Assembly: GCA_035235625.1 (NCBI GenBank)
Contig: CP141145.1
Span: forward strand, 2,852,001-2,916,000
Direction of reading: 5' to 3'
Length of the DNA: 64,000 bases
Origin: Saururus chinensis
Taxonomy: Eukaryota > Streptophyta > Magnoliopsida > Piperales > Saururaceae
The position numbers and the translations under genes were made by a program. Below are positions 46,845-59,138 of the stretch, piece by piece. The first letter of the stretch is position 1; each line of letters starts with the position of its first letter. The notes below the pieces were generated by a model. That model worked only from the letters and a program-made list of their open reading frames with translations, was not told where the DNA came from and ran no database searches.

Positions 46845-47583
46845 ATGGCTGAAGAGTGTGCCAATGTTACTTCAGTCATAATTCCCACTACTGTGACTGC
46901 TCATGTTCCTAGTCAAGTGAAAGGGTAGAAGCCAAAAAAATTAAGTGGTGCAAATTTTAAGAGATGGTAATAGAAGATGCTATTTTGTCTTACCATGTTG
47001 AATTTGACTCAATTCTAGCAAGAGGATGTGCATGTTCTCATTAGGGAGATGAGGATGATAAATAGGCTGTTGCAGCAATTGATGCATAGAAATATACAGA
47101 CTTTCTATGTCAAAATTATATTCTCAATGGGTTGGACAACACGCTTACAACATGAATAGTCCAATAAAGAGTGTCAAAGCACTATGGGTATCCTTTGATA
47201 AGTACAAAACAGAAGATGCTGGCATGAAGAAATTCATTGTAGGAAAATTCTTGGACTTCAAGATGATAAATTCTAGGACTGTGATTAATCAAGTCCAAGA
47301 GCTCCAAGTGATCCTGCATGATATGCATAAAAAAGGTATGACTTTGAGTGAATCCTTTCACGTGGATACTATAATCGAAAAATTACCACTATCCTCGAAG
47401 GATTTTAATAATTACTTGAAGTATAAGTGTCGAGAGATAAACATGGAAGATCTAATTGTAAGGTTGAGCATTGAAGAGGACAATCATACTTATGGAAAGA
47501 AAACCAAGGGTCATGACATGGAAACCAAAGTCAATGTTGTGGAGCAAGAGCAGAAAATAACAACTTCAACAACAAGAAGATGA
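46845..47583 (+). pseudogene. Copia gag
   Basis: ATG 46845 opens MAEECANVTSVIIPTTV, with stops soon after. The best open part (47107-47583) reads KALWVSFDKYKTEDAGMKKF, VQELQVILHDMHKKGMTLSE, IIEKLPLSSKDFNNYLKYK and MEDLIVRLSIEEDN, characteristic of the UBN2-type gag of plant Copia elements. A frameshift separates the two parts near 47090. Confidence 0.85.
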
Positions 47584-47759
47584 AAAATCTTGGAGGAAAT
47601 TCAAGCAATGACTCCAACTAAGCATAGGAAACAAGTAGATTTCAAGAAAAAAATGAACAACCAACATGACTAAAGTGGAGAATTTCTCCAACAATGTGAA
47701 TGACATTAGCATTTCTAGTATGATGTCTGAAGTGAACATGGTCACTAATGCAAGAGATT

Positions 47760-49000
47760 GGTAGGTGGACAACTAGGTCGCTCGTCATGTGTGCTTAAAT
47801 AGAAAAATGTTCTCCACATATCAACCGGTGGAAAATGGTGAACAACTTTTCATAGACAATTCTTCTACCACCAAGGCAGAATGTATCAGAAAGGTAGTGC
47901 ACAAGATGACTTTGGGCAAGGAACACACTCTCAACAATGTGCTATATGTACAAGAAATTTGAAAGAATTTAGTGTTAGGATCATTCTTGAGCAAGAACGG
48001 GTTCAAATAGGTGTTTGAATCGGATAAGTTTGTATTGACTAAGAGTGGGTTATATGTGGGGAAAATGTATCTTAATGAGGGGCTTTTGAAGCTCAATGTA
48101 TTAACTATTGTATATGTTTCTATTATTAAGAATGCTAGTGTTTTTTCTTCTTATATGATTGAGTCATGTGATATGTGGCATGGTAAATTAGGACATGTTA
48201 ATTATGACACTGTGCAAAGATTGATTAATATGGAATATCTGCCTAAATTAAATATTAACTAATTATAAATGTGAGATTTGTGAGGACTCAAAATTGACAA
48301 AGAAATCATTCTAAAGGATTAAGAGAAGTATTGAACCTCTTGAGTTAATTTATGGCGATGTCTATGACTTTAACTTTTTAAAATAAGAGGAGGTAAAAAG
48401 TACTTCATTATTTTCAATGACGATTGCACTTGATATTGTTATGTATACTTGTTGAGAAGAAAGGATGAAGCTATAGACATGTTTATGCTATACAGAAAAG
48501 AGGTTGAGAATCAACTTGGCAAGAAAACAAAAGTTCTAAAGAGTGATAGAGGTGGGGAATATGGATCACTTTTCGGTGAATTCTATTCACAACATGGTAT
48601 TATACACCAAACTATTGCCTCTTATTCACCTCATCAAAATAGAGTTGTTAAACGAAAAAATAAAATTTTAAAAGAGATGATGAAGCCATGTTAATAATTT
48701 ATGGATTATCCCTGAACATGTAAGAGGAAGATTTGTTTTTAGTAAATTATATTCACACAATATACATAAGAAAACCTTGAAGATATCGTATGAATTATGG
48801 AAAGGTCGAAAGCCTTCCTACAAATTTTTAAAGTTTTAGGGGTTGTTTGGCAGAAGTAGTGGTCCCTTATTCCAAAAAGAGAAAGATTGAACCAAAGACT
48901 ATTGATTGTGTATTCATTAGTTATGTTAATAATAATAATGCAGATCACTTTCTTATTTATAAATAGGAGATTCTTGGTGTAAATGTCAATTTTGTAATTC
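47760..49000 (+). pseudogene. Copia protease end, GAG-pre-integrase and integrase
   Basis: Translated in pieces: LNNVLYVQEI, VFESDKFVLTKSGLYVGK, MWHGKLGHVNYDTVQRLINM (pre-integrase zinc-binding), then LLRRKDEAIDMFMLYRKEVE, LKSDRGGEYGSLFGEF and HGIIHQTIASYSPHQN of the rve core, and GRKPSYKFLK. Stops interrupt at about 48000, 48260 and 48695. Confidence 0.88.
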
Positions 49001-49194
49001 AATCTATGAATGTTTCATGTTTTGAACATATTTTTGTTTGTAATTTAACACAAGAAAAGAGTTCTTTTAAAAGAACTTTTGATGTTGAATGGGACAATAG
49101 TGAAGATTAAGAGAGAGAAGATGATGAACCTAGATGCAACAAATATGTTGAAACATCAAAATTCTTTGATCTTAATTTTCTAACATATTTGTTA

Positions 49195-49497
49195 TAAAAT
49201 AATCCTCAAATCTTTAAGAAAGTTATGTCTTCTCCAAAAGTAGAATATTAGAAGGAGACTGTAAATAGAAAAATTAAATCCATTATGCAAAATCATACTG
49301 GAAGTTGGCAAATCTTTCACCAGGAAGTAAACATCTAGGATACAAGTAGACATTAAAAAGAAAGATGAAGGCTAATGGATCAATTAATCAAAATAAAACC
49401 TGACATATTGTAAAAGGATACAAGCAAAATGAAGGTTAAGATTCTTTGATACATATTCACTAGTTGCATGGATAACTTCCATCATTGCAACAACCAA
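49195..49497 (+). pseudogene. Copia reverse transcriptase, N-terminal stub
   Basis: Pieces such as KSIMQNHTGSW, KDTSKMK and LVAWITSIIATTK fit the start of Copia reverse transcriptase. The rest of RT and RNase H are missing: the sequence turns into CACTA-family hairpins at about 49500. Confidence 0.72.
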
Positions 49498-52400
49498 GAT
49501 TAATGCAATACAAAGTGTCACTAAAAACTACTATTTGAGAATAAAAAAGCATTGTAAATTTTATAACTATTAAAGCATTGCTAATATTACAACTAGTAGC
49601 AACACTACACTAAAAGTGTAGCAAAAAGTAATAATCATAGTGATGCTTTTAACAAAGTGTCCCTAAAATTTTACTATTAGCAACGCTTATGAAAAAGCAT
49701 TGCTAATAGTTCTAATTTTTTAAAAAAATATAAAAATTTAGAATTATTTGCGACGCATTTTTAAAGGCATCACAGATAGTATTTATAATAGTGGTGATGT
49801 TAATAAAGTGTCCCTAATAGTTATACTATTAGTGACGCTTTTGAAAATGTGTCACTAATATTTATAAACTTTTAAAAAAATAAAAAATTAGAACAATTTG
49901 TGATAATTTTCTAAAAGCATCCCTAATTACTTGTATATTAGTGACACTTCTAAAAAAGCATCGTTAAAAGTTATAAATTTTAAAAAAGATTAAAAAAACT
50001 TATAAGTGTTAGTGACGCTTTTCCATAAGCATTGCAAATAGTATTCGTATTAGTGATGTTTTAATTAAAGTGTCGCAAATAAAATGAAATAGTTTTCTTT
50101 TTTAAATAAGACTATTAGTTTTATTATTTAATATTTATTATTGAAATATATAATATATGATAAATAAATATTAAAAAATTTAAAAAAACTATAAATATAA
50201 TATATTTTATTTAATATTTATATATAATAAATAAATAAGAAAAAATAAATATAATTTCTTTAGAGCTAGGGCTCACGTTCACACCTGTAAGGGAGAGGGG
50301 AGTGTAGAAAGAAGAGAAAGAGAAGAGAGAAAGAGGATAGAAAGATGGGAGAGTAAGGAAGAGTACTAAAGAGTGAGAATGACGGGGAAGAGAGTGAAGA
50401 GAGAGATCTAGAAAAGAGAGGGAAGAGAGTAGAGATCTAGAAGAGAGAGTGAGAGACGAGAGGAAAGATATAAGAGAGATAGAGAGAGATGAAAGAGAAA
50501 TTGGGTAGAGAGAGTGTGAAGATAGAGAGTAGAGAGAGGGAGAAATTTAATTTTTATTTTATAGATTATTTATAAAATATTATATTTAAAAAAAATAAAA
50601 AATGTCTTAGTGCTACATAGGAATTTGCATCGCTAATACCCTAGGTTTTAGCTATGCATAAGCATCGCTTATACCAATGGTATTAGTGATACTTTTTACT
50701 ATGTGTCACTAATATATTTATTTAATTTTCTATTTATTATTTTAAAAATATAATATATAATTTAAAAATCCTAAAAAGTAAAATTCAATTCCACTACTAT
50801 CTCCACTCGTATCGTTAGAACTGGGATTCACATTGACGCTCGAGGAAGATAGAGAGAGATTAGATAGAGTAGAGAAGGAAGAGAGAGGAGAAAGAGTTTG
50901 AAGAGAAGTGAGGAGGGAGGGGGAGAGAGAGGTGATAGAGAACACAGAGAAGTGAGAGAGGGGAGAGAGAAGAGAGAAAATACAAAGTAGAAAGAGGGAA
51001 AATTTTAATTTAATTTTTTTAGATTTTTTATTAAATATTATATTTTAAAAAAATAAAAAATATATTAGCGATGCATAGGAATTTGTGTGGTGAATACCTT
51101 AGGTATTAGCAATGCTTTTGCCTATGCATTGCTAGTACATTTAATTTATTTTATATGTGTTATTTTTTAATTATAATATATAATTCAAAAATCCTAAAAG
51201 ATAAAATTAAAATTCCCTCCTCAAAGCGAGGGCTCATGTTGATGTGTGCGGAAAAGTGAGAGATCAGAAAGAGGAGGGAGGGAAGAGAGGGAGAGGAGAG
51301 AGAGCCGGAAGAGACAAATAGAGGGGTAGGGAGAGAGAGAGAGAGGAGATAGATAAGAGAGAGATGGAGAGAGCGGAGAGAGAGATATAGAAGGGAGAGA
51401 AGTGAGAGGAAGAGAGAGGAGAGTGAGTGAAGAGAGAGGAGAGATAAAGATGGAATAGAAAGAGAGGGTAGAATTTAACTTTGATTTTTTAAATTTTTTA
51501 TTAAATATTATATATTTTAAATAATTAAAAAGAAATAAAAATATATTATCAATGCAAAGGATTTTGTGTCACGAATATGAATGGTATTAGCGACGCTTTT
51601 TCTTATGCGTCACAATATATTTAGTTTTTTTTATATTTGTTATTTTTAAAATATGATATATAATTATAAAATTTTAAAAAAATTTAAAATCCCATACTCT
51701 CTCCCCTTATCCACAGAGCAGAGGCTTACGTTGGTGCGCATGGAAGAGAGAGAGAAAGCGAGAGATCAGAAAGATGAGAGAGGGAGGAGAGAGAGTTAGA
51801 AGAGACGGGGGATGGAGGGAGTGAGAGAGGAGATAGAGAAGAGAGAGATGAGAGGGAGATAGAGAAGAGAGGAGAGAGATATAAAGGAGAGAGAGGAAAG
51901 AGAGAGTGAGAGTGAGAAGAGAGGATGAGAGAGGAAAGCATAGTGAAGAGAGAGAGAAGAGAGGTGGATGAGAGGGAGAGTGAAGAGAGAGAGATGACAA
52001 AGATAGAGAGAGAGGGTAGAGAAAGAAGAGAGAATGAGAGAGGTGAGAGAGAGAGTGAAGACAAAGAGAGAGGAGAGAGACTGAAGAGAGGATCAGAGAG
52101 AGGAGGGAGAAGGGAGATTTTAAAAAAAAATTAAGCCTCTTTGTGACGCTTAGTAAAGAGCATTGTAAATAGTTATAATAGTTGCGACAGTTATAATTAA
52201 GCATCACAACTATTATAATTATTTATGAGCGTCACAAATTGAATTAATTTTTTATAATCTTTACTATTTGAGATGCTTGTAAAGAGCATAGAAAATAGTT
52301 ATAATAATTGTGATGCTTAATTGTAAGCACTCAAATATTATAACTATTTGCGACTATTTTTTCTTAGCATCATAAATAGGCTTAATTTTTTAAATATCTC

Positions 52401-52945
52401 TCTTCTTTCTCTCTCCTCTCTCTCTACACCCTTTCTCTCTCTCGTCTCTCTCTACATTATTTCTCTCTCCTCTCTCTCTTCACTCCATCTCTCTTCACTC
52501 TCCTCATTCTCTCTCCTCTTTCCCTCTCTCTCTCCACACTCCAGCTCTACCTCTCTCTCCTCTCTCTCTCCTATCTTTCCTATCTCTCTCTCCACACTCC
52601 CCCTCTACCTCTCTCTCTCCTATCTTTCCTCCCCTCTCCCCGGTCACCCCTACCCTGTGTCCCTAACCCCAAGCCCCCAATCAGCTCCCCCTCTTTTGCT
52701 TTCCCACACCTTGCCGAAGGAGGGGTGCAATGCCATTCATGTCATCCCGCCTCTGGCGGGATTTTTTGTTCAAATTTTTTGATGTCAATAGAGACGGACT
52801 CAAAAGCTTTGCTAATGGCTGTTATATGAATTTTTATTTTTTTAAATATTAGCGACTGTTTAGGAAGCGTCACTAATCCACAAGTCTTCTTTTTTTAATT
52901 TGTTTTTTTATTAGCAGAGCTTTTTAAATGCGTTGCTAATGATTT
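49498..52945. mobile_element. CACTA-family tract D, ends degraded
   Basis: Begins near CAATACAAAGTGTCACTAAA, which aligns with the subterminal region of element B (CAGTGCCACTAAAAATAACT) but lacks a clean CACTA terminus. It contains many decayed TTAGTGACGC hairpins (49600-50080, 50600-50720, 51065-51140, 51545-51620, 52140-52370, 52845-52945), polypurine blocks (50288-50540, 50840-51000, 51240-51470, 51740-52120) and a final polypyrimidine block (52395-52640). Open frames in these blocks are low complexity. The oldest-looking member of the family here. Confidence 0.68.
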
Positions 52946-53194
52946 TTTATTAGGAAAGATTCCGTGGGGGAGGTGTGTGAGAGAAGCCGAAACAGGAACA
53001 CGGTAGGGGAGGTGAAGAGGTTTTTATTCCGTGTTCCGGCATCGGGTTCGTAGCTGATCGAGCCGGATCGGATCGATATGGTCGAAACGCGGCATTCATG
53101 CAGATAATTTTTGTGCCTACAGTATCAAGGTCCGTGCCATATCGATCGTGACCGATACACAACCGTATCAGCCGATACGCAACCATATCTGTCA
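52946..53194. other. Short linker with GATACG repeats
   Basis: Contains several CCGTATC/GATACGCAACC-type motifs (53140-53200) and GATCGATATGG, partly inverted. No gene is supported. Confidence 0.4.
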
Positions 53195-53693
53195 ATATGG
53201 TCTTCCATGGTGGACATGAAGTGGAAGAGCTTGACGTTGGGGTAGGCCAAGAGCTTGCTCATGATGGTGGACAACTGGACATGAAAAGGGTTGAGTGGTT
53301 GATCACCATGTAGTTGTCCTGCTCGTCGTAGTTGAGAAGATGGCCAGGAAGAGCTGGCCGCCTAGCCAGGGGCCACCACCGGGACTCACAGACTGCTTGC
53401 TGATGGCCACTCTGATGTTGGGGTTCTTGCTCATCTCATAGGTGCAGGAGAGGCTAGCAGAACTGACACTGGCCACAACCATGCAGGTGTGGTGTAGGCG
53501 ATTGTATCCATCGTGTAGCAGTGGGTCATCTTGCGAGAGACAATGAACTCCTTGATGGGGTCGAACTAGAAACACTGGAAGTCGTACTTAGGGGTGGCAG
53601 TGCACATGGAAACAAAGAGCTTGGCCGCTGAGTGTGGAAAGGAGCAGAGGGGCTAGAGGGTAGGACAGAGGGAGCGGCCAAGGTGGGAAGCAT
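53195..53693 (-). pseudogene. Thiamine thiazole synthase (THI1/THI4-type) pseudogene fragment
   Basis: The - strand reads, in mixed frames, [51 protein letters not shown] (the GGG-x-WLGGQLF block of the family), [12 protein letters not shown] and YPNVKLFHF. THI1 is the plastid and mitochondrial enzyme that makes the thiazole half of thiamine from NAD and glycine with a sacrificial cysteine sulphur. The ATG at 53693 is followed by a Ser/Pro-rich transit-like stretch. A stop in QCF-FDP, at least three frameshifts and a deletion of about 15 codons between GGQLF and YDEQD make it dead. Only about the first half of the protein is present. No functional copy is in the window. Confidence 0.85.
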
Positions 53694-54899
53694 TCGATGA
53701 GAATTTCAGAAAGAGAAGATAAACCCTCAGAAGTAAATTCAATCCATAAAGTCTATTTAATGCAAGCAAACTCTAGATTCCAACAATAAATTTAGTATCT
53801 AGAGTTCTGGTGCCAAGTAAATCCAAACCGAGATGAAATGCGACTAGAATCATTTTGTTTCTAGGTCCGGTTCGGCAATAACAACACGTTACCAAAAATT
53901 GGGTGATTATCTCATACTCAAAAGGATTTCTCAAAAACAGAGATGACAAATTGTACCTTAATATCGTGTTGCGCAATAGTATTTTTTTAATAATGTTGTG
54001 TTGCATCATCATGTGTTCTTTTTTTGTTCTTGCAAAAAACAATATGTTGTTTTTAGTTTATTTTGTCTCTATTTGGTGAGCTTAGTAGAGAAATTATGTT
54101 GTTTGATTAAATACTATTATTATTTATTGACATTAGGTGTTGGTGTTCATATGATCATCTTTTAAATAGATTACTTTTAAGATATAGAATTTGTAACAAA
54201 CTAGCTAATCCCCTTTCCTTAGTGTGTGAAGACACTGCATTTCGTTTACTTTCAGCTTAATGCACTCTTTAATGTCCACAAACCAACATAACCCTCTTAT
54301 TCTGTCATCCTAAAATCTCAATAGCATGTATCTACTTTTTGAAGCTATAATATGCAATATAATTTCTGTTGCCTTTAGTTAAGGTTTTTTATTTTGTTGT
54401 TGGTCAATTTTCTTTAGCATGTCTCTCCCAAGCATACAAAACTTTTAGAGCTTCCAACAAACGTTTGTCCTAATTGCTTGGTTAGTTATAGTTCTTCTAA
54501 TTAATTCTTTACTAAATAAATAAAGTTTAATATAAGAATATATCTTCCCTCTCCCCCCAACAAACAGTGTCTTAATTCCACCAAAATTTAAATATTTTTA
54601 GTACTTTTTTCCATGTGTCCAGCCAATATTAATTTGGTAGTGACCAGCGGATATGAACAAAAAGGAAAAGAAGAAAATGAAGAAGAAATGAGGAGGTGGA
54701 GAAGCAAAAAGCAAAGATGAGGAGAAAGAGACAGAGGAGGCATTGGGAGAGGGGTCGACAATAAACAACATGATGATGTGCTGTGCCATGCTAGCGATGG
54801 ATCCAACATAGGTGTGATAGGAGTAGGTTCGGTACATACATATGACATATATTGAGGCGAATGGGAGAGATTTTTTAATATTTACTTAGGGGAGGCGAA
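53694..54899. other. AT-rich intergenic stretch
   Basis: Nothing recognisable on either strand. Overlapping - strand frames at 54588-54848 are Ser/Pro/Phe-rich and GA-rich on the + strand; I do not support them as genes. Confidence 0.45.
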
Positions 54900-56375
54900 C
54901 AATAGGAGAAGCAAGTGAGACATTATTAGGGTGGCAAGTGATCTTAACATAAAAACAAAGTTTATATGATAAGTGATTCTTAGAATAATGATAATATCTA
55001 ATGTCTAATGCATAACACGTGTATATATCTATATTCGAGCATGTGCACTTTGACTATCAAATAACAAAAAGAGGAATACCTATATTCGAGCTGTTATTAG
55101 ATTGTGAACTCACTAACGCTGCTATATATTTTCCAAACCAAAGCAATCTGGAAATTTCGTGCCAGGCCATGCCATCACTCGTCAGCTACTGCTTCCCTGA
55201 CCCCTATGGCTCCACCGGGGCCCACCAAACCCTGGACCACTGGTCTTCCTTAAAAAACATGGGTTGTAATATTGGTGAAGGATGGATGGGACGAAGATAT
55301 GTTTGCTGTTCATATGGGCAAGGGTTGGAACTTGGGCAGGAGTCTGGGGGTGCCTCCAATATTCTATGCTAAAACCGTGGTTTTGTGCAAGCAGTTCCAG
55401 GCAAGTTGGGGATTCTCAGAATTATTATATTTTCCACTCTACTGGAATTGTAATTGTTTTTTAAAGCATTTGCAACCATTTTGCCTCTATTTTTTTAGCT
55501 CATCTCTATTGGACCATAGTATGGGCTCGGATTTATTTCGGTCCAACGTTACCACGGTCCAAGTGAGCAGATATGGGCCACGGGGTCCAAGGGTGATAGG
55601 GACGGTCTATCATAGAGGTGCTTGGGAAACACCTACCATGCGTCACTTGCAAGGCCAAATAGTAAAGCGAATAAAACATTCTTCATCAAGGTCATAGCCT
55701 TGTGCCAATCGATCAAGCGTCTAGCTCGTGAAGCTAAGCAACGAACTCGTCCCAAGGCAGACGTACGAGCATGTGAAAACATTTCTCAAGCAAGCTGACT
55801 AGAGGGGGACACCTTCTTAAGATGCAAGGATCCCACTTAGGTAACTCGGACATCTGAACAATCCATCTCAGCCATGTGCATAAAAGGATCTTTGTATTCA
55901 ACATGGCCATAAGGCTGGATGGCCGCTTGATAGGTCGAAGAGCCCCATCTCCCAGTGAATGGGGTTTCTGGCGTGATAGCTAGCAACACAACAAGCCTTC
56001 ATTGTCATCCAAGACACCCGATTGCAAGGCTAGGCCTCATACTAACAACTTTGTTAATTCAGCTCACCATGTCCCCCCTAATATAGCATTTGTCATCGGA
56101 GATAGCCGGTTGCAAGGCTAAGTATTATATCAACAGCTTTGTCAATTCAGCTCACCATGCTCCCCCTAGTATAGAATAAGAGATTTTCCCATTCTACTGG
56201 AGTGGCAGCCAAAGTGGCTGTGGGGGCATAGTTTCTGCAAAGTTTGTCAAACGCCCCAAAACACTCAAAGAGACTCTCCAACACTATTTAGGGAGGAGGG
56301 GACATCTTAAGAATATAAATATGTGCTAGTTGGTTGTGTCCCAACATAGCCAACTATGTGTATGTATCACCGCAT
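54900..56375. repeat. Tandem duplication, left copy
   Basis: About 1.5 kb matching 56545-58090 in direct orientation, from AATAGGAGAAGCAAG to ATAGCCAACTATGTGTATG. Inside is an 85-90 bp repeat present twice (56002-56175), marked by CAGCTCACCATG and CCGGTTGCAAGGCTA. Open frames (for example 55272-55697, with FAVHMGKGWNLG) are not kept intact in the right copy and are unrecognised. GGACCATAGTATGGGCTCGG and the CCAAGGGTGAT region suggest LTR-like sequence, unproven. Confidence 0.8.
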
Positions 56376-56544
56376 GCTTTCTGTGCAACGTTGCCGATAC
56401 ATGTTGCGCAATGTTGCATGTCTTCCCTGCAACACCTGCATACAAGGTGTGCAACACATAGGCTAGTTCCTGCAAAGCATACACACCTACTATACAACAC
56501 TTCCACATGAATGAATCTTAACATAAAAACTAGAGAAGTAAATA
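56376..56544. other. Spacer between the duplicated copies
   Basis: Contains four GCAACACC/GCAATGTTGC-like words (TGTGCAACGTTGCC, TTGCGCAATGTTGCATG, CCTGCAACACC, TGTGCAACACATAGG). No gene. Confidence 0.4.
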
Positions 56545-58090
56545 ATAGGGGAAGCAAGAGATAGGGTGACACTTAATATAATAACAAAGTTTATATGATA
56601 AGTGATTCTTAGAATAACAGTAATATCTAATGTTTGATGCATAACACGTGTATATATCTATATTCGAGCATGTGCACCTTGACTATCAAATAACAAAAAG
56701 AGGACTACCTATATTCGAGCTGTAATTACCTTGTGAACTCACTAACGCAGCGGCCGAGGAAGGTTTATTAGTATACAAGTTTAATGCAAATTTTAATGTT
56801 TGCCGACAACTGGCTATTCACCTGTCATGACTGCTATATATTTACCAAACCAAAGCAATCCAGAAATTTCGTGCCAGGCCACACCATCAGCTACTACTTC
56901 CCTGACCCCCATGACTCCGCCGGGGGTCACTAGACCCGGGACAACACTTGTCTTCCTTAAAAAATGTGGGCTGTAATATTGGTGAAGGACAAATGGGACG
57001 AAGATATTTTTGCTGTCCATATGGGCAAGGGTTGGAACTTGGGCTGAAACTTAGGCAGGAGTCCGGGGCTGCCTCCAATATTATATGTTGAAAACGTGGT
57101 TTGGTGGAAGCAGTTCCAGGCAAGGTGGGGATTGTCATAATTATTATATTTTCCACTCTACTGGAATTGTGATTATTTATTTAAAGCACATGCAACCATT
57201 TTGCCTCTATATTTTTAGCTCATCTCTATTGGACTATAGGATGGACTCGGGCCTATTTCGGTCCAGGTGAGCCGGTATAGGCCACAGGGTCCAAGGGTGG
57301 TCGGGAAGGTATGTCATGGAGGCGCCCAAGAAACACCTACCATGTGTCACTCGCAAGGCCAAAATAGTAAAGCGAATAAAGCATTCTTTGTCAAGGTCAT
57401 AGCCTCGTGCCAATCGACCAAGCGTCTAGCTCGCGAAGCTAAGCAACGAACCCATCCCAAGGCAAATGTACGAGCATGCCAAAACATTTCCTAAGCAAGC
57501 TGATCGGAGGGGGATACCTCCTTACAATGCGCAGATCCAACTTAGGTAACTCGGGCATCAGAACAATCCATCTCAGCCAAGTGCATGCAAAGATCTTTAT
57601 ATCAAACACGGCCATAAGGACGGATGGCTGCCTGATAGGTCGGAGAGCCCCATCTCCTAACAAACGGGGCTTCTAGCATGATAGCTAGCAACACAACAAG
57701 TCTTCATTGTCATTCGAGACAGCCGGTTACAAGGCTAAGCCTCATACCAACATCTTTCTCAATTCATCTCACCATGTCCCCCCCAATATAGCATTTGTCA
57801 TCCGAGACAGCCGGTTGCATGGCTAGGCATCATACCAACAGCTTTGTCCATTCAGCTCACCATGTCCCCCCCAATATAGAATAAGAGAATTTTCCCATTC
57901 TACTGGAGTGGCAGCCAAAGTGGCTGTACGGGCATGGTTTCTGCAAAGTTTGCCAAACGCCCCAAAACACTCAAAGAGACTCTCCAATACTATTCAGGGA
58001 GGAGGGGACATCTTAAGAATATAAATATGTGCTAGTTGGCTATGTGTCCTAACATAGCCAACTATGTGTATGCATCGTTACGTACTTTCT
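56545..58090. repeat. Tandem duplication, right copy
   Basis: Counterpart of 54900-56375 with a 75-base insertion near 56740-56820 (CGGCCGAGGAAGG onward) and its own twofold CCGGTTGCA repeat (57706-57875). No conserved open frame is shared with the left copy, which argues against a gene. Confidence 0.8.
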
Positions 58091-58097
58091 TATGCTC

Positions 58098-58857
58098 ATA
58101 TATATATATATAGATATATGGGTATGTGTGCTCGCGCGTGTGTATTTCTTTCATTCTAATTAATTTTATAATGATTTTTTTACCCCATTGCATAAATACT
58201 AGCCGCTTGATTCCCTTCAAAGAACCATAAATAGAGAATTGGAAAATTTATTTATGTATAAAAAAGTCATTTGCCCAACTTAAGCCATTACTAGCCAATA
58301 TAATTGCCTGGTATTGTGTGACTTGTTTAATTATTGTAAAACATTGGGTTGTAATATTACTTTTTTTTTATGAGGTAAAAGGGGGAGAAGACTTCCTTCA
58401 AATAAATGAAAAGGGGAGCAAAGACAATGGTTCAAGAAAAAAAATAGAACATTACATACTTCATCTTTTAACTAGGAAAAGAAACTTAACAACAAGTTTA
58501 AAAAGATGAGGATTAAATGAGATGTAAATTTTAACTTGAAGTTCACACTTATAAAAGATGAGTGTTTTATGAGTGAATTCAGTCCTGAAATTTTTGGCAT
58601 ATTTTTTTCTCCAAACAAAGTAGACAGTGCAGTTCAAAAAGATCTTTAGCAGTAGACCTAACTCTTGATTACTATATGACTTAAATAAATAATATGATCA
58701 ATGGCTTAACGTACTTGATTACTAAGAGATGTTCACTCTAAATATATACATTAATTATGTGACTTATCAACCACTTGTAATAGCAATAAGAAATAAAAGA
58801 TGTTGGGCAGATTCAAAATTATTCTTAAAGAAAATGCATTTATTAACAATATAAACT
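58098..58857. repeat. Direct repeat R, left copy
   Basis: AT-rich segment starting in a TA/TG microsatellite and running through TTTCTTTCATTCTAA, CCATAAATAGAGAATTGG and TGTTGGGCAGATTCA to TTAACAATATAAAC. It matches 59810-60632. No gene is supported. Confidence 0.8.
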
Positions 58858-58973
58858 CGTTTGCTTATAATAATAATAATTATGTAGGAATAATATTACA
58901 ACTCATTGTTTTTGGCAATAATGAAACAAGTTACTCTGTAACCTGTTATTATTGCTCCAAGCAAATTTAATTT

Positions 58974-59138
58974 AGTAATGTTATTATGACGTTGAGAAAG
59001 CCACGTCAAAAAGTTAGTTCATCTTCGCATAACCATTTGATGAGTAGGACCCATTTTCATGAGTCCCACTCATCAATAGTTGTGGAGGATGAAGTAACTT
59101 TTTGACATACCTTTTTTAACGCCATAATAACATTACTC
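58974..59138. mobile_element. 165-bp foldback MITE
   Basis: Almost the whole element is an inverted repeat: the left arm AGTAATGTTATTATG...GTCAAAAAGTTA pairs with the right arm TAACTTTTTGAC...AATAACATTACT, with a short centre at about 59050-59062 (TTTTCATGAG). The flanking 5-mers are both AATTT (58969-58973 and 59139-59143). The superfamily is not assigned. Confidence 0.85.

Larger units (their letters stand above)
46353..49497 (+). mobile_element. Ty1/Copia retrotransposon, decayed and truncated
   Basis: The + strand order gag, protease region, GAG-pre-integrase, integrase, start of reverse transcriptase is Copia order. The left side is a leader also found antisense in units 1 and 2; the right side ends within reverse transcriptase where hairpin-bearing CACTA sequence begins. 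Stops and frameshifts occur in every domain. LTRs could not be delimited. Confidence 0.85.

Noticed and set aside
46353..49497. Possibility of an integrated pararetrovirus
   Set aside because: The domain order (gag, pre-integrase, integrase before reverse transcriptase) is that of Ty1/Copia. There is no movement-protein or coat-type motif and pararetroviruses lack integrase.
55019..55697. Frames of 117 and 141 codons that look protein-like (FAVHMGKGWNLG)
   Set aside because: They are not preserved in the second copy of the duplication (56887-57270), where the same stretch is broken, and match no family I know.
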